Shown piece after piece: positions 12,595 through 25,300 of a DNA stretch of 64,000 nt. Position numbers and translations under genes: made by a program. Every line of letters starts with the position of its first letter. The first letter of the stretch is position 1. The notes below the pieces were generated by a model. It saw nothing but the letters and a program-made list of their open reading frames with translations. It had not been told where the DNA came from and ran no database searches. The stretch is from positions 25,315,391 to 25,379,390 of the forward strand of contig CM055107.1 of NCBI GenBank assembly GCA_029204225.1, read 5' to 3'. This stretch comes from Diphasiastrum complanatum. Taxonomy: Eukaryota > Streptophyta > Lycopodiopsida > Lycopodiales > Lycopodiaceae.

Positions 12595-14567
12595 TATCTC
12601 AGCTTCACTTGCATGCTCTTTATTTATCTCTGATTTAGCTTTGGAACCAGCAATCATCAAACACAGGAAAACAAAGAAGGCCAATAAACATAGCGTTACT
12701 TCTACATTGTGTTAAAATTCAACGTATCAAATTCACGATGCAGAATAAGAAGTTTTGAAATTCAGAAACCCTAACTCTCATACTTGATTGCATCAACCTA
12801 ATGGAAACCCAACCTTGCTACATAATTACAGTGACAGAAACATAGAATACTTACACCACCAGATATACACCAGGGCGACACGTTATAAAAGAATTATTCC
12901 TACCTACTAGCGTTGCATAAACACACAACCACAATCACTGTTGATAACGTTCAAGATTTAGCGTAGTTCAGATTTCATTACAGAGGTATTTTTGTACTTG
13001 AGTTCAAGCACCGATTTCTCAAATGAATTCACAAAAAACTCCACATTTTCAAATCTGACATAAGTTTTATGTGAAACTTAACCACCTATAAGGATGGTAT
13101 GTGAACTTTGGGCTACCATGTATGCACTATGCATCTGCGTGGCCATAGGAGATGAGGGACAATAAAGGCATCTTTGAATGTGACCATGCGGCCCATCATA
13201 GATATCATTGTCCCCCCAAGCCAGGCAATTGTGTTCCACTAGTCACCAGAAAATTGTCTTTCCATGTTAATAGGGTGGCAGCAGCCTGTGGCCTACAATA
13301 AGCCACCCTCATTCTTCATCTAATGTGCTTGCCATCACATAAGGGGAGGAGAATCAAGGATGAATTTGCAGCCACGCAAAACAGGGGGCAGCAGATAAAA
13401 AATCTGCACGTGTGAAATCTGCAGCCCATGCTCTTGAGGAGCTGATGCACAAGAAATGGTTGAGGGGGATGCACAGGTGCATATAAAGGAATTGTCCAAC
13501 CCGCTCACTTCCTGTTGACATCATGTTCAGGGGGGTGGACGAGTTACATGTAAGTGAACACAAACATCAAGCCTTTGCAGTTGTTGGATACTGCCCCTTC
13601 AAACACAACCATCAAGCCTTTGGAAACCTATAAAACCTAAAAATGAAATTTCAAAACGAGGAGCAATCCACTACTCGCAAACCAACATTCTAACAAGATC
13701 TAAGAGAAATATGAATTGGGTTTTGCCAACATTGCCATGTATGGAAGATAGGGGAAGTAATGAGCAACTTCATTCATTTAATCTTATGTTTAGAACTCAA
13801 GAAACTCCTCGATCATTAAGCACTTGCTTCCAAGCAGTCAGAAACGTCAAAGTAAGTCAAATTTGATGTAGCCCTATGCAATATGGTACCACAATTCCAA
13901 GAATCATTTCAGCTAACCATGCATATCAAACTCAATCAAAGGAAGAGAATGAACAAGCACAGCTCATCCGTGTGGGATTCATAAACAGATTCAACACTTA
14001 CTGCACAATTCCTGGAGGTTGCCTCATGTGGGTCACTTGAGCAGCGGATCGAAGAGAAAGTCCTGAGAATCAGCACATAGCTGCAAGAAAAAATTTCAAG
14101 CTTTTCACTTATTAGGCAGTTTCATGAAAGCATATCTTTGAAACCCCTGCTGGCTCCCTCAGCTCCACATCCCACTGAACTATGATTCTTCATGGAGTGA
14201 GTGAATGAGTCCTACAATACAACAATATACCACAAGGCACAACAATGTATGTCCTTAAGTGTGATCTCCACCAATGTTGGGTGGGTATCCCATGATTATA
14301 CTATGGCCTTTGTTATCAAAAACCCGGGACTTGGTCATTGTCAAGTATATTTTCCTAGAGAATTGATCTTTATCAGAATCTTGGATATAGGATTGGTGAT
14401 CTAACGTCTACCCTATAGATAATCAGTCGCCATAATTCACTGGATTTTTGGATTTTTGCCAGTAGTCACAATCGGCGGGTAAATCTGCATAGGACGTTTT
14501 CATATACTTGGAGTCAACAAATATTTTGTTGAAAAAAAGTCTTTAAACAAAACCAAAAAACCAACGG
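12595..14567. other. upstream region of the LYR gene, otherwise unassigned
   Basis: The promoter and 5' UTR of the LYR gene should lie just right of 12594; no clear TATA box could be chosen. The rest is AT-rich with no coding frame or repeat boundary I could support. Confidence 0.4.
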
Positions 14568-14575
14568 GTTTATAC

Positions 14576-15133
14576 TAGTGTTGGGTGGACATTGATATTT
14601 TTATTACCACCCAAGTCTTGGTATTATACTTTTTAAGAAAACTTAATACTAGTCAGGTATGAGTATCATCATGTTTGTAAATTGGTGGTTGGTTTCAATC
14701 GGCTTGGGTATAGCAATGGTGATACCAGTTGAGTATAAACCCGAGTATGAGTATATGTTTAGTTTTTTTCTAAAATTAGACTTTTTATAAAGGGTAGTAT
14801 GCATTTAATGAAAAGCATGACCTTTTTAAATGTAATATGCATATGATTTTAAAGGCCAATACTTTGTTGGTGCCCACCAATGTCTTTGGGACACCATGAA
14901 TAATATTTATCACATATGTAAATTTTGGAAACCAACTAAAAATGGATACTATATTGATGCCATGTTAAATTCGAATTTTTTGCCCCTTATTCGAGTATCG
15001 ATATGTGCATTGATGGGCTAAAACCAGCCCGAGTTGGGTATCGACCGTAATATCACAAAATCATATACCACCGGTCAGGTATGTTCTACAATACCATTGT
15101 TGATACCACTCGGGCACTCACCTGCCAACACTG
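14576..15133. mobile_element. non-autonomous hAT-type element (558 bp) with perfect 8-bp target duplication
   Basis: The element is flanked on both sides by the identical octamer GTTTATAC (14568-14575 and 15134-15141). An 8-bp target duplication is diagnostic for hAT insertion. The ends form short terminal inverted repeats: left TAGTGTTGGGTGG, right (reverse complement) CAGTGTTGGCAGG. The interior is AT-rich with recurring GAGTATGAGTAT-like strings and has no transposase frame. It would need a transposase supplied in trans. Confidence 0.85.
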
Positions 15134-15141
15134 GTTTATAC

Positions 15142-16219
15142 AAAAAACATTCTATCTACCCAAAACTAGTCGTAAGCCATATCATATATCCTAACAGAGT
15201 TAGTTTTCCATAATTTTGTTGTGTTTAGGAGCCGCTCCCAAGATTTAATTTGAAATCAGTGCTCGTAAAAACTTTTCAAGCCGATTTTGTCATTAAAAAC
15301 TTTCAACGCATTAGATGTTACGTGATCGAGTAACTTTTTTCATCAAAAGGGAAGTAATCACCCTAATGATAAACAAGTTGAAGTGGATCATCTCCCTTCA
15401 AGAGTTAAATTACAGCCTAAAAAGCAAGCCTCCTAGATTGCAAAGTTTAAATGAATGTATGTCTGAGCTAGAGTGATATCAAAGATAGTGATCGGAAAGA
15501 TGACCATCTAAAAGAGCTATTTAAGGTATAATTTACTATGATTCTATACTATGATTCTATATGTCCACCTTAGAAGTCCCTACCTCTATGACGTTTCAAG
15601 ATAACCAAAAATTAGACTATAGCCCCCAAAATTTTCCCTCATTGGAGGAGTCTTGTATAGGCGATGATGCGTAATCCACAAAAAAAAACAATGGTCACTT
15701 TGCTAGCCCATCGACAAAGTAAAAATACTAAGAGTTGGGTTGTAGCCCAAAATATTCAAAGACTCACAAGCATGTGTAAAGGGTTGTGGATCTACCAAAG
15801 AGTGGATACTAGAGAAGATAGGACACACTCTCTCATTCCTATAATAACGTACCTATCTTTTAAAAAATGAGGCATGTACTTTGTAGGGACAATACACTTT
15901 GCCTCATAGACCCATAAGGCCTATATGATAGTTCTCACATACTATTTCACAAAATGACTCCTGGCAAAGATAATGTGATAGAAACAAAGACAGAAGGCCA
16001 ATTGCCAAAAGTTGCTGGAGCCCAAACATTATTGGGCTATTGCCCATAGCTAAAATGCATAATGGAAGTTAGCCTAAATTACTAGATAGCGACCAAATTG
16101 TGCAGTATATTTTACAATGTCAATAATGACAAATATTGTCAATGTTGCTGCATGCTACTGCCATACCCTTTATAGATAAATTACGCTCATGAATGAGGTT
16201 CGAATTGTTCACATAAAAT
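15142..16219. other. no recognisable feature
   Basis: AT-rich sequence between the hAT element and an OTA relic. It may include decayed 5' parts of the OTA element, but I see no motif. Confidence 0.4.
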
Positions 16220-17640
16220 GTGAAAGAGATGAAAAGTTTTTTGGGTCATCGTCGTTATATCTATGCTGATACATACAGAGCTCATATATTTTATGTGAAA
16301 TTAAAGAAAAGTGTTGTTAATCAGGTTACTATGCAACATTTCAAAGGTTTTACGGATGTTATTGAGGCATTAATTAATGCTCTGATTTTGAAACCACGAG
16401 ATTGAACTAGTGAGCCATTTCATATTCATGTCAATGCATCACATGATATTGTGGTTTGTGTTTTAGCTCAACATACTGATGACAAAGGCTATGATCATCC
16501 TATTTACTATGCTAGTAAATTGTTGACACCATCTATAAAAAAAGTTATTCTACAATGGAACACAAACTTTAAGTTTGATTTTTGCACTTCAAAAATTTTG
16601 ACATTTTTTGTTGGACAACAAATTTGTTTATATCGATCATCAAACCTTGATTTATATAATCAATAAGTTTATTATTGTTAGCAAAATTTGCACAATGGTT
16701 AAATATTGTTGCAAGAATTTGAGTTTGATATACGGATACGGCTTGGAAAATTGCATACTATGGCTGACCAATTATGAAATGTCAAATGCACATTTATTTT
16801 TGCTTGAACATGTGATGGAGTCTTGGTATGCAGATATTTTTAATTTTTTGTTAAAAGACACTTTTTTATGCCAAAAGTGTCAATTAATGTGGAGGGTATG
16901 GAGTTTTTAGACAATTGTATAATGAGGACATGATAATATTTTTCGTTTTTGTGTTCAAGCTGCTAATATGAGCCAGGGGGTTGAAGCTACTCATGCAGGT
17001 CCAATGGGTGGTCATTTTGCTATCGAGATTATAGTTCAAAAAAAAATTTATGTTCTTCTTTGGTGGCCTACCATTTGGAAGGATGTGGTTGCTTTGCAAA
17101 TTATGTGATGCTTGTCAAAGGCGAGGACGACCAATGCCTTCTATGGATTGTTCTTTGTTACCTTTGTGACTTGTTGTGCCATTTCAACAACATGGTCTTG
17201 ATTTTGTTGGTAAATTTTCACTACTTTTTGTTAATGGTCATGTTTTAATTGTAGTTGCAACAAATTATGCTACAAAGTGGGTTGAAGAAAAAGCATTATG
17301 GAATAATACAGTGCATAGCATGGCTAAGTTTATTATTAAGAACATTCTGACAAGATTTGGGTGCCTTTTGAAAATTATTTTTGACAGAGGCCCACATTTT
17401 ATGAATGATACTATGCGGAGTTAATGTATATTTTTATAAATTGTGCACAAGACTTCTACTTCTTATAATCCTCGTGCTAATGGTTAAGTTGGAGCCATCA
17501 AGAAAGTTCTTAAAAATATTATTGCCAAGGAAGTGTTTTAGAAGGGGGTTCTTGGACTTATTATTTGCAACCTACATTGTGGGCGTATCGTACTGCTTAC
17601 AAATTTTTGATTGATTATACTCCTTTTCAACTAGTTTATC
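16220..17640 (+). pseudogene. OTA Ty3/gypsy pol relic: RNase H and integrase
   Basis: In order on the plus strand are a reverse transcriptase/RNase H connection (about 16220-16400) and RNase H (16451 onward, with HPIYYASKLLTPS). Next is an integrase zinc-binding part (about 17040-17110, WWPTIWKDVV) and an integrase core. The core has GLDFVGKF, TNYATKWVEEKAL and LTRFGCLLKIIFDRGPHF (17176-17424), then YNPRANG and an eroded TPFQLVY end near 17640. The TKWVE and RFGCPL..I forms place it in the OTA (Athila/Tat) group. Frameshifts and stops are frequent, so it is long dead. It points the opposite way from the similar relic at 4.7-6.1 kb. Confidence 0.8.
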
Positions 17641-19551
17641 TTGAAATTGTCTAAAATAGGAATGACATTAATTGTAGGTTAATTTGTTTTGTAGTGCTTG
17701 ATTTGCTAAGAAATTTCAACTTCACAACTCTACAAATTGCTATTTAAAATTTCATGGAATTCATCGTCTTCTTCATTGTGACAAATCAAGTTTGCTATGG
17801 CAAATATAGTTCTTTTAGAGCCCTAAAAATTTCTAGTTATGCATAGGAGTAGTCATCAACTGAAGTTCAAGCAACAAATAAGTTGCGTGTCTATCAATAT
17901 TTCTAACTTCAATCTCTAGTTTTACTAGTTTGTTTGTAAAATAAAAACAAATAACTCAAATCTCCAATAATTTCACCATTTTTTTAAGACCTACCATTAC
18001 ATCGAAAATGTTTTGTCAAGTACTTTTTCTTATTTTTGCATTTAATGGGAACTATGTGTGGATTGTTGTGTATCATAGATATGTGTTTTAATTACTCTTC
18101 TTACATACATGCTCTCAAATATCAATACCTTCCACTCATCAATCTATACAACAATTTTGTTCCACAATGTCAAATCAACATAGAGTCGATGGCTTTGTTA
18201 AGTAAAATACAAGACTTTTATACACGTAACTCTTCACTACTCTCTAGTCATATATTAAACATACCAACATTGTTTCATTTTCAAGTCACATGATTTTAAC
18301 TATGATGTTCATCCCCACATTACATTCAAAGTGACCTAAGAAAAGTTACAATGAGCTACCCAACAACTGATAGTTTGCATTTTTGCAACGTCTTGTACTA
18401 TGCTAATAAAACACCTCTAAAATAAGTGCAAACTTATTATAAGTCTTCTTGCATATCTTCTTGTCTCCTTGCATATTAATAACCACAACATTTAGATTGT
18501 ATAAGCCACAAATTTTATTACAGAAACCATCAACAACTACTATGTTTCACATCCCCAACTTCACACATTTTGTCACTAAACTCAACCTTTAGCTTATAAT
18601 CTATCATTGCACCAAGAAATAAAAGACTTTTCTATAAGCAAAGAACATACAAATATTTTTGTACCCGCATAGTTTTGTAGTACTTGGCCTCTACCTTTTG
18701 GCCTTCTTGCAACCTACTTTGGGAATGCATTAGGGTTGATCATGTTTTGGATGCGAACTTAAATGTCATGTTGTGCTTCGAACAATATTGGTAGATGCCA
18801 CATATAGGATTATGTACAAACAAAACTTATAAAGCTTTTGTCACATTTATTGTTAATTTAAAATTACAGTTCGTCTAATTGTCAACGATATGCTTCTAAA
18901 ATATATAGGACATTTACACAAAATTTGATGATTATTTTGATTCTGCCATTGTCACAATTTTCTCTCATGTAAATGTTGGACTATTTCAAAATCCACACAA
19001 ATAGAAAAGTATGATAATCTTCTGCTTACATCCACTACAAGCCCTTATGTCTATGAATTTCTTCCCTCATATTGTCCTCGAGGTGACACCATTGTAATAT
19101 TACAAAAGCCTTTGTGATTCAACTCTCGCGTTTATGAATTCTCAAGGGAGCTCAACCGCTTTTTTATGTGCCTCGCTATAAATTGACATGTCACTCACTA
19201 CATTCTCTCAACCTTTCCCCCTAATAGCTCATTTTTTGCTTGAAGACTCTAATATCCTACGAAGACTCTAATATCCTACGCCCACATTCTCACCTATTTT
19301 TAGCGCACTTGGTGGTTTCTCAAGCTTGGAAGAGTCCTATTTTATAAACAACTCAATTTTGTTTCAATTTCACCTTGCTCCACAGCATTGTGAATGGCTT
19401 CAAGTTATACTTCAAAAAGTAATTAGTAGAAAACACTTGCCTATTGCACTCATTTCAAGTTTTGATTAAATAACGAACAAATTTCAAATGTTACATAGCT
19501 ACTAGCATACTTTAATAGTAGTCCTTTCGGTGCTTCTAATAATTAATGGGT
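17641..19551. other. no recognisable feature
   Basis: AT-rich sequence 3' of the OTA relic. It may contain its decayed 3' region. A 20-bp duplication (about 19241-19279, cgaagactctaatatcctac repeated) is the only structure I noted. Confidence 0.4.
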
Positions 19552-19781
19552 CAAAACACTTTTCTATAGTTTAAAGCCCTAAAAAGAGATTATTGTATAC
19601 TCATAGGATTTAGTCGAGTTCAAGTGAACCCACAAAATGTTATATATCCAACACCAAAATATGGGGCAAAACACTTTTCTATATTTTAAAGCCCCAAAAA
19701 GAGATTATTGTATACTCATAGGATTTAGCCGAGTTCAAGCGAACCCGCAAAACGTTATATATCCAACACCAAAATATGCAT
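19552..19781. repeat. two-copy tandem duplication, 115-bp unit
   Basis: 19552-19666 and 19667-19781 are near-identical copies beginning caaaacacttttctata and ending before atgcatgac. They differ by a handful of substitutions, several of them C/T or A/G. It has no coding content. Confidence 0.9.
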
Positions 19782-19825
19782 GACCAAATTGCTAGTGCAT
19801 TACACAATTTACAAACAAGAAATCA

Positions 19826-19892
19826 CCCGCCCAATGGAACCTTGAACCTCATGAATAAGAAATCAAGGTGCTCTAGGACTGAGCTACCATTG
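19826..19892 (-). ncRNA. tRNA-like / SINE-head sequence
   Basis: On the minus strand the sequence carries TGGTAGCTCAGTCCTAGAGCA (A-box-like, plus-strand positions 19869-19889) and GGTTCAAGGTTCC (B-box-like, 19836-19848) at tRNA-like spacing. The acceptor and anticodon stems do not pair well, so it is not a convincing functional tRNA. A tRNA pseudogene or the promoter head of a SINE is more likely. Confidence 0.45.
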
Positions 19893-20282
19893 TCACTCAA
19901 GATCTTGGCAATTTTTTAGCTGCTCTCTATGTTAAAGACATCTTTAATTCTACTCCTAAGACAGTCTCAAAATCAGAGGAATACTTTTCATAGAGCAAAT
20001 TTTTTTCCATTCGCACACAAGCATGTTAGGTGAATATTTGCGTAAACATTATTATGAAATTTTCAAGGGTATTAAAATAACAAGCCAGAGCTTTTCCATA
20101 CTTGGGCTAAAGCCTCAAGAAAAGCTACATGCCTTCTAGCCATTCACACCATAACACATAGACAGGAACTACATCAAATCGAACCTCCCCAGCTTTAGGA
20201 GAGACGTGCTTATCAACAGGCTTCATGTATGGGGACTAATTTCCAAATGTGGAGAGCTGACTGTCTGATATACTCTACGGTC

Positions 20283-20494
20283 CAGACATGAGAGTCCGGG
20301 CCGTTTTGCCCGCGTCCGCGTCCGGCGTCCGGACCCGGACGCGTCCGACCCCTGGACGCGGGGTCAGACGCGTCTATTTTTATTTTTTTATTTTTTAAGA
20401 AAAAATTTTAAAAAAATTTATAAAAAAAAAAATCGGACGCGTCCGGACGCGGACGCACCCCTGGCGCATCCGCGTCCGCCATCCGCTTCCCTAG
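20283..20494. mobile_element. short GC-rich MITE built of GGACGC/GCGTCC repeats
   Basis: A roughly 212-bp block of extremely GC-rich halves surrounds an A/T homopolymeric core. The halves contain overlapping GCGTCCG/CGGACGC palindromes. It begins CAGACATGAGAGTCCGGGCC. Direct repeats of actctac lie just outside (20272-20278 and 20495-20501), as expected for a hAT-like 7-8 bp target duplication, though they do not abut the left end exactly. The same start is found at 54096, at the left edge of a hAT transposase element. Confidence 0.65.
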
Positions 20495-20501
20495 ACTCTA
20501 C

Positions 20502-21570
20502 CTACAGAGCAAGACAATAACTAATTCATTCAGGTTACTTAAAGAAGAACCCTTCCTGAAGGCCACGAATCCCTAAGAGATTGCTGGATCAAGTGAAGAA
20601 TGATTGCTGAAAACATTTTGACAGCAGAATCCACTTCAGCGAACATTTACTCAATCATCTATAGAAAAATAGATAAAACAAATCTATATATGCAATAGAT
20701 AGATATCACAAAAGTTATATAGGTTGCATAAGATTATGTATAGATAGATAATACGCAATACAATTTATTTCAGATGCTCATTGTTTTCCATTAGTTGGAG
20801 GCCGCTATATGACTCATCAGTTTGCTGTCTGTCATGATTGTATGTGATACTATGATCATAATTCGGTATTAGAGCACTATCCAGGGCTAGGGGGGATTAT
20901 CTCCTTCTAGGGAGAATTAGTACAGCAAGAAGCACATTCATGTTCATTTTACAGCTTGGAGATAGTCATGGATATGTAAGTCAACCAATGAAGTTGATCC
21001 TAGATGGGGCAGCTCTACAGAACAGATTTGTCACCAGTATCACTCTTTTCTTAAGTAAATGTGATTGAAGAACCTTACTTCCCAAATATTTGCTTTGCTT
21101 CAGGATCTTGTGTCTACGTGAAGTAATTTTATTTTTCATGGTTTTTTTTGCAGTATGTACTATGTACCATGTTGCATATCGATTCAATTCCAAGACTGTT
21201 AGATATACCACTGCAGAGATCTTTTCGTGGCAATGCCTTGAGCACATCTTTCAAAACATAGTTGATCAAAACAATATTTTCCAAATATATTTCCGCCAAA
21301 AAACTTCAGGTAGCACAAATTAACTTTATTCCTGCTGCCCTTGGAGTTGCTCAAGTAGTTGACGATCTCTAGCCCCTAGGTGAACCATGGTTCAAGCCGT
21401 TTCCCACTGCCACCCCTTGGCGAGCAAGATCACTGTAAGCAATCACAAATCATTGCTATGCATAAGTCTTGTTGAAAGAAATATCGGAGAAATTTTGTTA
21501 AGTCTGCTATGATATGTTAATAAGGACATAGCTACAAGACATTACACTCACTTCAAACATGATAAGAGCA
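20502..21570. other. unassigned; weak LTR/primer-site-like sequence
   Basis: The string cggtattagagcac at about 20862-20875 resembles an initiator-Met primer site (TGGTATCAGAGCA), so an old copia/gypsy LTR end may lie here on the plus strand. No internal region or partner LTR was recognised. The rest shows nothing else. Confidence 0.25.
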
Positions 21571-21732
21571 TGCTTTGAATCTCGGTTCACATTGTAAATA
21601 AAATAACGAGATAGAATGTAAAATGTATGTCCTGCTTGTCAATATAAGGACATAGTGTGCTTTGAATCTCGGTTCACATTGTAAATAAAATACCGAGATA
21701 GAATGTAAAATGTATGTCCTGCTTGTCAATAG
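21571..21732. repeat. two-copy tandem duplication, 87-bp unit
   Basis: 21571-21657 and 21658-21732 repeat a unit starting tgctttgaatctcggttcac, with one or two differences; the second copy is slightly shorter. The minus-strand open frame here merely reflects the duplicated sequence. Confidence 0.9.
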
Positions 21733-22130
21733 AAGTAGAAAAACTTCTATCGACAAGCTATAGAGGCTGAAACCCTAAGCTCAAATTTTCAGAATAATTT
21801 ATCCGTGTCTCATCCAAAGGATTACGGCATTCATGCATTGACGTGTGTAAGCTAATGTCTTGACATGCAGAGCTACAAAAGTGGGAGTATATCAACCGTT
21901 TCACTAGAACAATGCAACAAGTCGAGACCAGGATTTTGGCATTTCAGTCACAGCATTGCTGTCCCATGAGAACTTTAAAATTAAGTTAACCTATTGAAAT
22001 GCTTAAACCACAGGCAATTCCACCAGTAAACACACTTTTATTCACCACAAAAGGAGTTCATATTACAAACATTTATTAGATGCTACTAGAAATTTAGTGC
22101 GAAAAGGATATTTTACTCTTATGTGACAAG

Positions 22131-22322
22131 CTACTCCTTGTCTTTCTCTTCTTTCTTTCCTGACGAGCTCCATAGCCAAAAGCCGGCTGCAAATGCAGCT
22201 ACAACAGCCGCAGCAAATGCAATGTTCTTAGTGTTGTCTCCAGCTGGTTCTGGATCCCGGGTTGGTGTGAAAGTTTCTCCAGATTTAGCATCAGTGCCAG
22301 CCTTGTCATCGGGATGAATTCC
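22131..22322 (-). CDS. IF1-like gene, exon 3
   Basis: The acceptor is ttctag before GGAATTCATCC. The exon has 64 codons including TAG. It encodes the linker GIHPDDKAG and onward, the membrane segment and the charged tail. Confidence 0.88.
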   Translation of the reverse strand, partial: GIHPDDKAGTDAKSGETFTPTRDPEPAGDNTKNIAFAAAVVAAFAAGFWLWSSSGKKEEKDKE

Positions 22323-25300
22323 CTAGAACAATAAAAAAGATTGCCAAATTTTAGTTAGCAGCGTAGATTTCCAGACTTGAAATTAATAAACATCATACAA
22401 GATTATCCTCATGCAGTTTAAGAGGCTCTTTGAAGTAGATAGAAAGGCAGTTTTCGTGTTTTTTCATTGTTCTTAGCATGTATGCTTCAGAGCCTCGTGC
22501 TCTGAGGGGCGGTTGAGAGTTTGCAGCTTTGGAAGTGCCCCTTTCATGATGTTGTCTTCTAATGTAACAAGTACACCCTTAAGCAAGTAATTATTTGTAA
22601 ACCATTGGTGAAAGAAGCACTGTGCATCTGCTGGATGCTAGCGCATACATCCTAAATGCACAGAGAATACTAATCATTCACGTCTCCTTTTGTGTTCACA
22701 ACTTGAAGCTACTGGCATATTCCTCAATATCTACCATGTTGCAACAAGGAGACCTCAAATTCCTCATCCAGAAGCTCATCCTTCAGCTCTGATCTTAAAC
22801 TCCTCATCTACAGGTTCACGGGATGTTCTACTTTTGATGAACTTTTTAACTGGTTAAGTGGGATATACTGAACTGCTGCCAGGAATTTCTTTTTGGAATA
22901 ATTATTTGGCAGTAACAGTAAAAGAAAGGTGTAATGAGCCATGGCCAATAAACACAGGCACCAGAGAAAAAAGAACTACCTTCCTGGCCAGCTTTTCCAG
23001 CTTCTCTTGCTCCAGTTTCTGCAAAAGGGCAATACTTATGTTATACTTTTTAGGCCAAAGCATTCTGCAAACCATATATTTTGGGAGAAAACAGAAGCAA
23101 CACTACAATTTACAATTTGACCTTACGATTGACCTGAAAATTCATTAATATCTAGTCATATTGATTTCAGGAATATTTTTTCCAATGATGTAACTATCCA
23201 AAATGTATCTTCTTTACACTGTCTCATGATTCATCTCAAAATAAGGTTCTACGATGCAAGGAAACCTCACAGCAGGACACTTGCCTTTCAAGCTCATGAA
23301 CAGTAACTTATAGATAAAGATTGAATCCCCTCTCCACCTCAGACCACTAAGTCCAAGACCTGCGTCTCTAGAAGGTAGGGCCACATGGCTGCAAAAGAGT
23401 TGATCGGGTCTTGGCTAAATCTGTCTCTAAATTGGGCAATAAAAGACTCCTAAAGGTCACCTACGGTCTGGCTCAGTGATCAACTAGACCACCTCCACAG
23501 CTTTCCAACTATCCCATAGTCATGACCTAGCTAACTATAATTTGATGGCTAGGCCCATTACCTTCATTTCCAGTTCCTTGCTATCCTGGTGCACTGCTAG
23601 AGACGTATCAAACCAAGTTTGGTGGCTGAATGTCTAGCCTGGGTTATGGACAGATGAAGGTTTCTTACATCTTAAAACTTTCTTCATTTCACTCATCTCA
23701 CCCCTTGATGATTTGCTTAGCTCTTTGAAGTTTGTACTATGCCCTTGGCTCACAGTAGCTTTTCTCCCATTCCAAAAACTCGGACTACTTTTTTCCCTAG
23801 CTCAAAAGCATTCATAACATGTTAGGGTTCGTATTTGATCACTCCAACCATCCTTGCACCCTTTTTCGTCACCTTGTCCAATTCAAAAATGAGCTCTGTT
23901 CAATTGTATCTATATGGATGTATCTAATACCAATATCTTAATGGTTGTATCCTAGATATTTGTGTAATGTATTTGGGATCCCACTTTTACCACAATACCT
24001 ACAATCAAGGTTATCACATGGTTTCAGATTCAAATTGGGTCAGTTCCGTGTCTCTTTGCACCAGCTTGAGGATGAGATGGGACGCTTTCAAGGTACCCTG
24101 CAGTTATGGACTCGGCTCATTACATTCGCCGCGTCCATTTACATTTACAGTTACTTTACTTTATGCATAAGCAAGCCTTGGGCCCTTTTTTATTCATTAG
24201 TGACATTCAGACTATATGGTTGGCCTTTGGCCTTATTATTCATTATTAGGCCATTTGGACATATTACTGGAGAGTGGGGGCCTTCTTGGAGGGCGCACTA
24301 TTATCCCTCCCAGTTGGGCCCTAGCCACTGGAAGCTTCCTTTTAGAGCTTCCTCTTGGCTATAAGTAGGGAAACTGTGTCATTTGTCATTCAGCTGATGA
24401 TATTGATCTCTCTCTTTAGCCTCCTTAATCTCTCTCTTTCCTGCTTTCTAGGGTTAAGTCTTGCTTATGTGATGCTTTCATAGCTTAATTCTAGATCAGC
24501 TGTGGCTCTATTCGTAACTTGGTATCAGAGCACTTTTCTGAGCACAATCTGGAATTTTTTCTTTGTTGCCTTGCCTTGCTCCTCCATCGTTGTTCCTACA
24601 GCTCCATTACCGTTTTGATAGCCCTGTTCCATCGTTGCTCCTTCCACTCCTTCATGCCCAGTGTTCCCCCTGTTTTGTCCCCTCTTTTCTTTGCTGCCCA
24701 GCGCTCCTCCTTTTCCTTTCCATCGCTGTCCGTGCCTTCCAACCTATCACTTTTGTCTGATATTTTTCCAGTTTGCAGCCATCTTCCACAGTTAGTTCCC
24801 TGACTGTCCAGCGCCCATCCTCATCCAAAAACTACCCAATTCCGACATCATTTGCTATTCCAAACAACTAAAATTCTTCAACCTGTAAATCGCTACTTCA
24901 GCACTCCCAACTTGTCACTTTTGCCTTTTTTTTCTCCAATTCCAGCCATCTTTTACAGCTTATCAAAAGGCTATCGCGCGCTCATTCTCCACCACATTTT
25001 CAGGAATTCTGACTCCGTTTACTCTTTCAAATTCACATTGTATCCCTGGCTGTCCAGCGCATTTTTACAGCTTCTCCATTGTTCATTGCTGTCTGTTTTT
25101 TTCAGTTGTGATAATATTGCTTGTAATAGGCTAATTTGGGGTGACGACAAGAGTCCGCTCCCTCAAGTTTTCTTCTATTCCTTCCACTATCACTATGGCA
25201 CACTCACCTACCCCGAGTGAGACTACTCAGGAAACCTTATCCGATCAGTTTCGTCGCATGGATGAGACCCTTTCTGGCCTCGTTCTTCGCTTCGATTCAG

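Noticed and set aside
23560-23610. Possible extra IF1-like exon on the minus strand ending KELEMK before gtaatg
   Set aside because: Exon 1 (34099) joins directly in phase to exon 2 (23018) and gives the expected family sequence; adding this piece would need an awkward acceptor.
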